From CAZFER01 sp964517495 (GTDB taxonomy: Bacteria > Hinthialibacterota > Hinthialibacteria > Hinthialibacterales > Hinthialibacteraceae): 40,080 nucleotides of DNA. The position numbers and the translations under genes are program-made. The notes beneath the pieces were generated by a model that was not told where the DNA came from, searched no databases, and was given only the letters and a program-made list of their open reading frames with translations. Below are positions 37,869 through 40,080 of this stretch, piece by piece (position 1 is the first letter of the stretch; each line of letters begins with the position of its first letter). The stretch is taken from assembly GCA_964517495.1 (NCBI GenBank), contig CAZFER010000059.1, forward strand, positions 1 through 40,080. The letters run 5' to 3'.

Positions 37869-38127
37869 AAAAAGTAATGAAGTGTATTTATGGGATATGC
37901 TTGATACCTGTGAGAAAATTCAATTCATTGTTTCCAATAAATCCTGGCATGATTTTGAAAAGGATTTGATTTTGCGTCATGCAATAGAGCGTCTATTGGA
38001 AATCCTGGGAAAAGCGGCAGAATGGTTGAAACATGAACCAAAGTCGGACATATCCCACCGGCCTTTGAGTTCCATCCCAAACAAAAAACGAATCCAAGAT
38101 AGAAGAAAAGTGAACTTTGTTTTATAA
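37858..38127 (+). CDS. HEPN (HepT/DUF86) toxin-like protein, truncated and lacking its catalytic motif
   Basis: The first 60 residues follow HepT: VYLWDMLDTCEKIQFIV and RHAIERLLEILGKAAEWL. The family normally continues with 'HPEIPW..I.GMRN.LIHGY' and carries the RNase motif R-x4-H. Here residues 62-89 turn into a basic, unrelated tail (ISHRPLSSIPNKKRIQDRR) with no R-x4-6-H, and the frame stops at 89 instead of about 110-120. The tyrosine target of MntA, which belongs to that motif, is missing too. I see no continuation in the other frames. The toxin is likely inactive; it may be a decayed gene. Confidence 0.75.
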   Translation: MRHKKSNEVYLWDMLDTCEKIQFIVSNKSWHDFEKDLILRHAIERLLEILGKAAEWLKHEPKSDISHRPLSSIPNKKRIQDRRKVNFVL

Positions 38128-38155
38128 TGGCTCAATCTTCATTAAGGAAGGATTA

Positions 38156-38743
38156 ATGATTATGAAGAACAGAGGTTTCACCTTAATCGAATTATTGATC
38201 GTAGTCGCCATTATTGGGATATTGGCCGCCATTGCGGTGCCCAATTTCCTAAATGCTCAACTGCGAGCCAAATTGGCCAAGGCCCAATCGGAGATGCAAT
38301 CGATTGTAACAGCCCTTGAATCGTACCGGGTAGACAAAGGGATTTATCCACCCTGGATTAATGAAAATGGCAGCAGCCGAAATCCGCTTGACCGGCGACT
38401 CTATCCATTAACCACTCCAATTGCTTATATGTCATCGGTTCCTCAAGATCCATTTATCTATGGTGCTCCAGGTCAACGGTTAAATGACAGCCAAAATGAA
38501 AACTATATTACTTACGACTACACAGAAGCATGGAGCCGTATCCATCATCTGGGTTTATCCACGCTTCCCCAACAGGCTCGATGCGCTGATTACAAACTTA
38601 CCAGCGCTGGCCCTGATTATACCAATACATGGGGAAACTCGGTTACCTTTAATATATCGAATGGTCTTCGAAGTTTCGGTGATTTAATCCGGCTTGGAGC
38701 AAAAGCTCCTTTCCCTTGCGATGATACATTAGTGGGATTGTAA
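38156..38743 (+). CDS. Prepilin-type (pseudopilin-like) protein D
   Basis: A 195-residue protein with leader MIMKNRG, cleaved after Gly, then FTLIELLIVVAIIGILAA. An ATG two codons later is an alternative; AAGGAAGGA stands before both. The head carries TTPIAYMSSVPQDPF, TSAGPDYTNTWG and SNGLRSFGDLIRLGA, the same three blocks as proteins A and B. It follows the HEPN gene and is convergent with the DUF1080 gene (15-base gap), so it is the one prepilin not in line with a sulfatase, though still beside a glycan-related gene. Confidence 0.88.
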   Translation: MIMKNRGFTLIELLIVVAIIGILAAIAVPNFLNAQLRAKLAKAQSEMQSIVTALESYRVDKGIYPPWINENGSSRNPLDRRLYPLTTPIAYMSSVPQDPFIYGAPGQRLNDSQNENYITYDYTEAWSRIHHLGLSTLPQQARCADYKLTSAGPDYTNTWGNSVTFNISNGLRSFGDLIRLGAKAPFPCDDTLVGL

Positions 38744-38758
38744 AAAACATTATCTCAT

Positions 38759-39523
38759 TTAAGGCAATTCCCGGATACGGATATTTTTAAATTCGATAGG
38801 TGAGCCTTCTGATTCCAGGCATAAATGGCCTGAAGATGGATCGGCGTTATTGCCGCCAGAAACTTCTTCTCCATTTACCCACAATCGGACTTCGCCATTG
38901 ATGCATCTAACATAATAATGGTTCCAATTTCCATGGCCTTTGCTTAAGTTTTTGCGTGGAAAACTTCGCTTGCCGTTAGCTGACAAAGGGGGGAATGGAT
39001 TGAGTTTTGATTGGCCAACCGCAAATACATCACCATTTGTGGAAAACCAATCACCCTTTTTACCGGTTCGCTTTTCATATTGCTCAGCATAACCGTGATC
39101 AAGGATTTGTACTTCGATCCCAGATTTTGGGAGCGTATCAGGTTTAATATCCGTTAAAAATTCAATGGGTGACCAAACGAACACCCCGGAATTCCCCGCT
39201 GATTTGAGATGGCGCCATTGCAACACCAATTCGAAATTGGTGTAGACTTTCTTGGTTCGCATCACCCCCACGGGTTTCCCTGTGCAAAAAAGAATCCCAT
39301 CCTCTTTCCATGTCCAGGTATCTTCATAACAATTCACGTTGGTAAAGTCACCTTCACCAAGGGCTATCCAATCCGGTCCAATTCCGTCAATAAAGGCCTT
39401 AGGTAAGGTTATTGGTTCATCTGCTTGCCCCAAAGCAACCCCAAACAATGGAATAAGCACCAATACGATATAAGTAGCGGGTATCATATAATGGATATTT
39501 TTCATATAATGGATATTTTTCAT
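38759..39523 (-). CDS. DUF1080 (3-keto-disaccharide hydrolase-like) protein, exported
   Basis: A 254-residue protein with a signal peptide (YIVLVLIPLFGVALGQA). The lectin-like jelly-roll of DUF1080 is clear: DTWTWKEDGILFCTG, TNFELVLQWRHLKSAGNSGV, SGIEVQILDHG, NHYYVRCINGEVRLWVNGEEV and SGHLCLESEGSPIEFKNIRI. The family (PF06439) includes hydrolases of 3-keto-disaccharides, fitting the two Gfo/Idh/MocA genes of the window. The start region is duplicated: the 18 bases coding MKNIHY occur twice, so three in-frame ATGs exist; the one at 39521-39523 has GGAG at a good distance. The extra copy lengthens the N-region of the signal peptide. Confidence 0.88.
   Translation of the reverse strand: MKNIHYMKNIHYMIPATYIVLVLIPLFGVALGQADEPITLPKAFIDGIGPDWIALGEGDFTNVNCYEDTWTWKEDGILFCTGKPVGVMRTKKVYTNFELVLQWRHLKSAGNSGVFVWSPIEFLTDIKPDTLPKSGIEVQILDHGYAEQYEKRTGKKGDWFSTNGDVFAVGQSKLNPFPPLSANGKRSFPRKNLSKGHGNWNHYYVRCINGEVRLWVNGEEVSGGNNADPSSGHLCLESEGSPIEFKNIRIRELP
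39488..39523. repeat. Perfect 18-base tandem repeat over the start of the DUF1080 gene
   Basis: ATAATGGATATTTTTCAT occurs twice without a gap (39488-39505 and 39506-39523). Each unit contains a start codon on the minus strand and codes for MKNIHY. Because the unit is a multiple of three, copy-number change keeps the frame. Confidence 0.9.
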
Positions 39524-40080
39524 AATCACACTCCATCCTCTTCATGGTACATAATTTCACGCATATCAATGGATACTTAAAAGATAGATTATCACAAAAA
39601 CATCACCAAACTGAAGGTAAAAGAAGCTATTTATTTCTTCTTGCCATAAATCATGCGATTGAATATCAATTATAGCTTGGACAACACTGATATAACTGAT
39701 TCGATCTTTACACAAAAGGTGTAGCAACCATTCCCCTCCCAAGCCTGGCAGGGGCTAGGGGAGGGTTGAAGAATAGCGGCAGTAACGAAGTAATTCGTAA
39801 AGTGGCAGGGGTAGCAAGGTACAAATCCGAAGAGCATCGGCTTCCAGCCGGTGCGTCTCAATCGGCCTGGGTGCCAAGGGTATAAACGTCTTTCTTTACC
39901 CTTGATAACCACCTTCAATATATCACCGGGGTGGCAAGGGCAAGGCGACGCAGGAGCCAGCCCTTTGGTTCATTTATATTTTTACTCTGCATATCACTAA
40001 ACCTTCTACAATACTCGACCACGGATTACGTCCATCAAGAGGAGCGGCCTTCACGGGGAGCGGGCATCCCTGCCCGCTCG
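39524..40080. repeat. Repeat-rich intergenic end region
   Basis: No convincing gene is seen in these 557 bases. They hold an inverted copy of the dispersed repeat (39725-39765, CCCCTCCCAAGCCTGGCAGG), a GC-rich hairpin CGGCT-tcc-AGCCG extended by GCA/TGC (about 39835-39855), CAAGGGTA/TACCCTTG (39875-39882 with 39897-39904), and at the very edge GAGCGGGCA-tccc-TGCCCGCTC (40058-40079), a perfect nine-base stem. The mix looks like a cluster of REP-type elements. Confidence 0.6.

Noticed and set aside
39670..39918. Minus-strand frame of 82 codons
   Set aside because: It runs through the palindromic repeats and its composition (Cys/Pro/Trp-rich) reflects the repeat, not a protein.

Overview
The window looks like a chromosomal segment of an uncultured, Gram-negative, polysaccharide-degrading bacterium. 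It carries Tat- or Sec-exported sulfatases, glycoside hydrolases and pectate-lyase-like proteins, Gfo/Idh/MocA oxidoreductases, DUF6807 and DUF1080 proteins, and four short prepilin-like proteins. That mix is typical of Planctomycetes/Lentisphaerae-like lineages and of candidate phyla such as Hydrogenedentota or Sumerlaeota. The sequence alone does not fix the phylum. The DNA is moderately AT-rich. No rRNA, tRNA or CRISPR repeat array was seen.

Layout. Bases 1-124 hold the first 41 codons of a leftward gene that reads as Cmr1, a type III-B CRISPR RAMP protein, so a Cmr operon probably lies just left of the window. Bases 416-4027 are a large leftward propeller/PAS/histidine-kinase sensor. Bases 4.2-7.9 kb hold a leftward group (Gfo/Idh/MocA, DUF6807, SDR). 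Bases 8.1-9.1 kb hold gene remnants and a coupled pair of small genes beside a VIT/VWA-domain protein (9.1-11.4 kb). A CgeB-like glycosyltransferase (11.5-12.6 kb) is followed by a decayed RMD1-family remnant and a large PQQ-like propeller protein (12.8-15.5 kb).

The core of the window is 15.5-28.8 kb. Two divergent UroD/MtaA-superfamily genes share a short promoter region. The rightward one heads a tightly spaced run: MtaA-like, clan-A glycosidase, GH97, prepilin, sulfatase, prepilin. A DUF433/DUF5615 toxin-antitoxin pair follows, with a frameshifted toxin gene. Then comes a leftward set: canonical sulfatase, prepilin, pectate-lyase-like toroid protein. Bases 28.8-29.3 kb are a dense cluster of palindromes and a MITE-like repeat ahead of a beta-helix pectate-lyase-like gene.

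Bases 30.5-35.9 kb are a leftward ftsY / membrane-fusion protein / RND-pump unit. Bases 36.2-37.4 kb are a second Gfo/Idh/MocA gene with a clear terminator. Then come an MNT/HEPN pair with a truncated HEPN gene, a fourth prepilin, a DUF1080 lipocone/sugar-hydrolase-like protein, and a repeat-rich end.

How it may work together (inference): exported sulfatases, glycosidases and lyase-like enzymes would strip and cut a sulfated or methylated glycan. Gfo/Idh/MocA, DUF6807 and DUF1080 proteins would handle oxidised or keto sugars, and MtaA-like proteins could move methyl groups. The four prepilins share a C-terminal signature and three of them sit beside the hydrolases, which is the most interesting pattern here.
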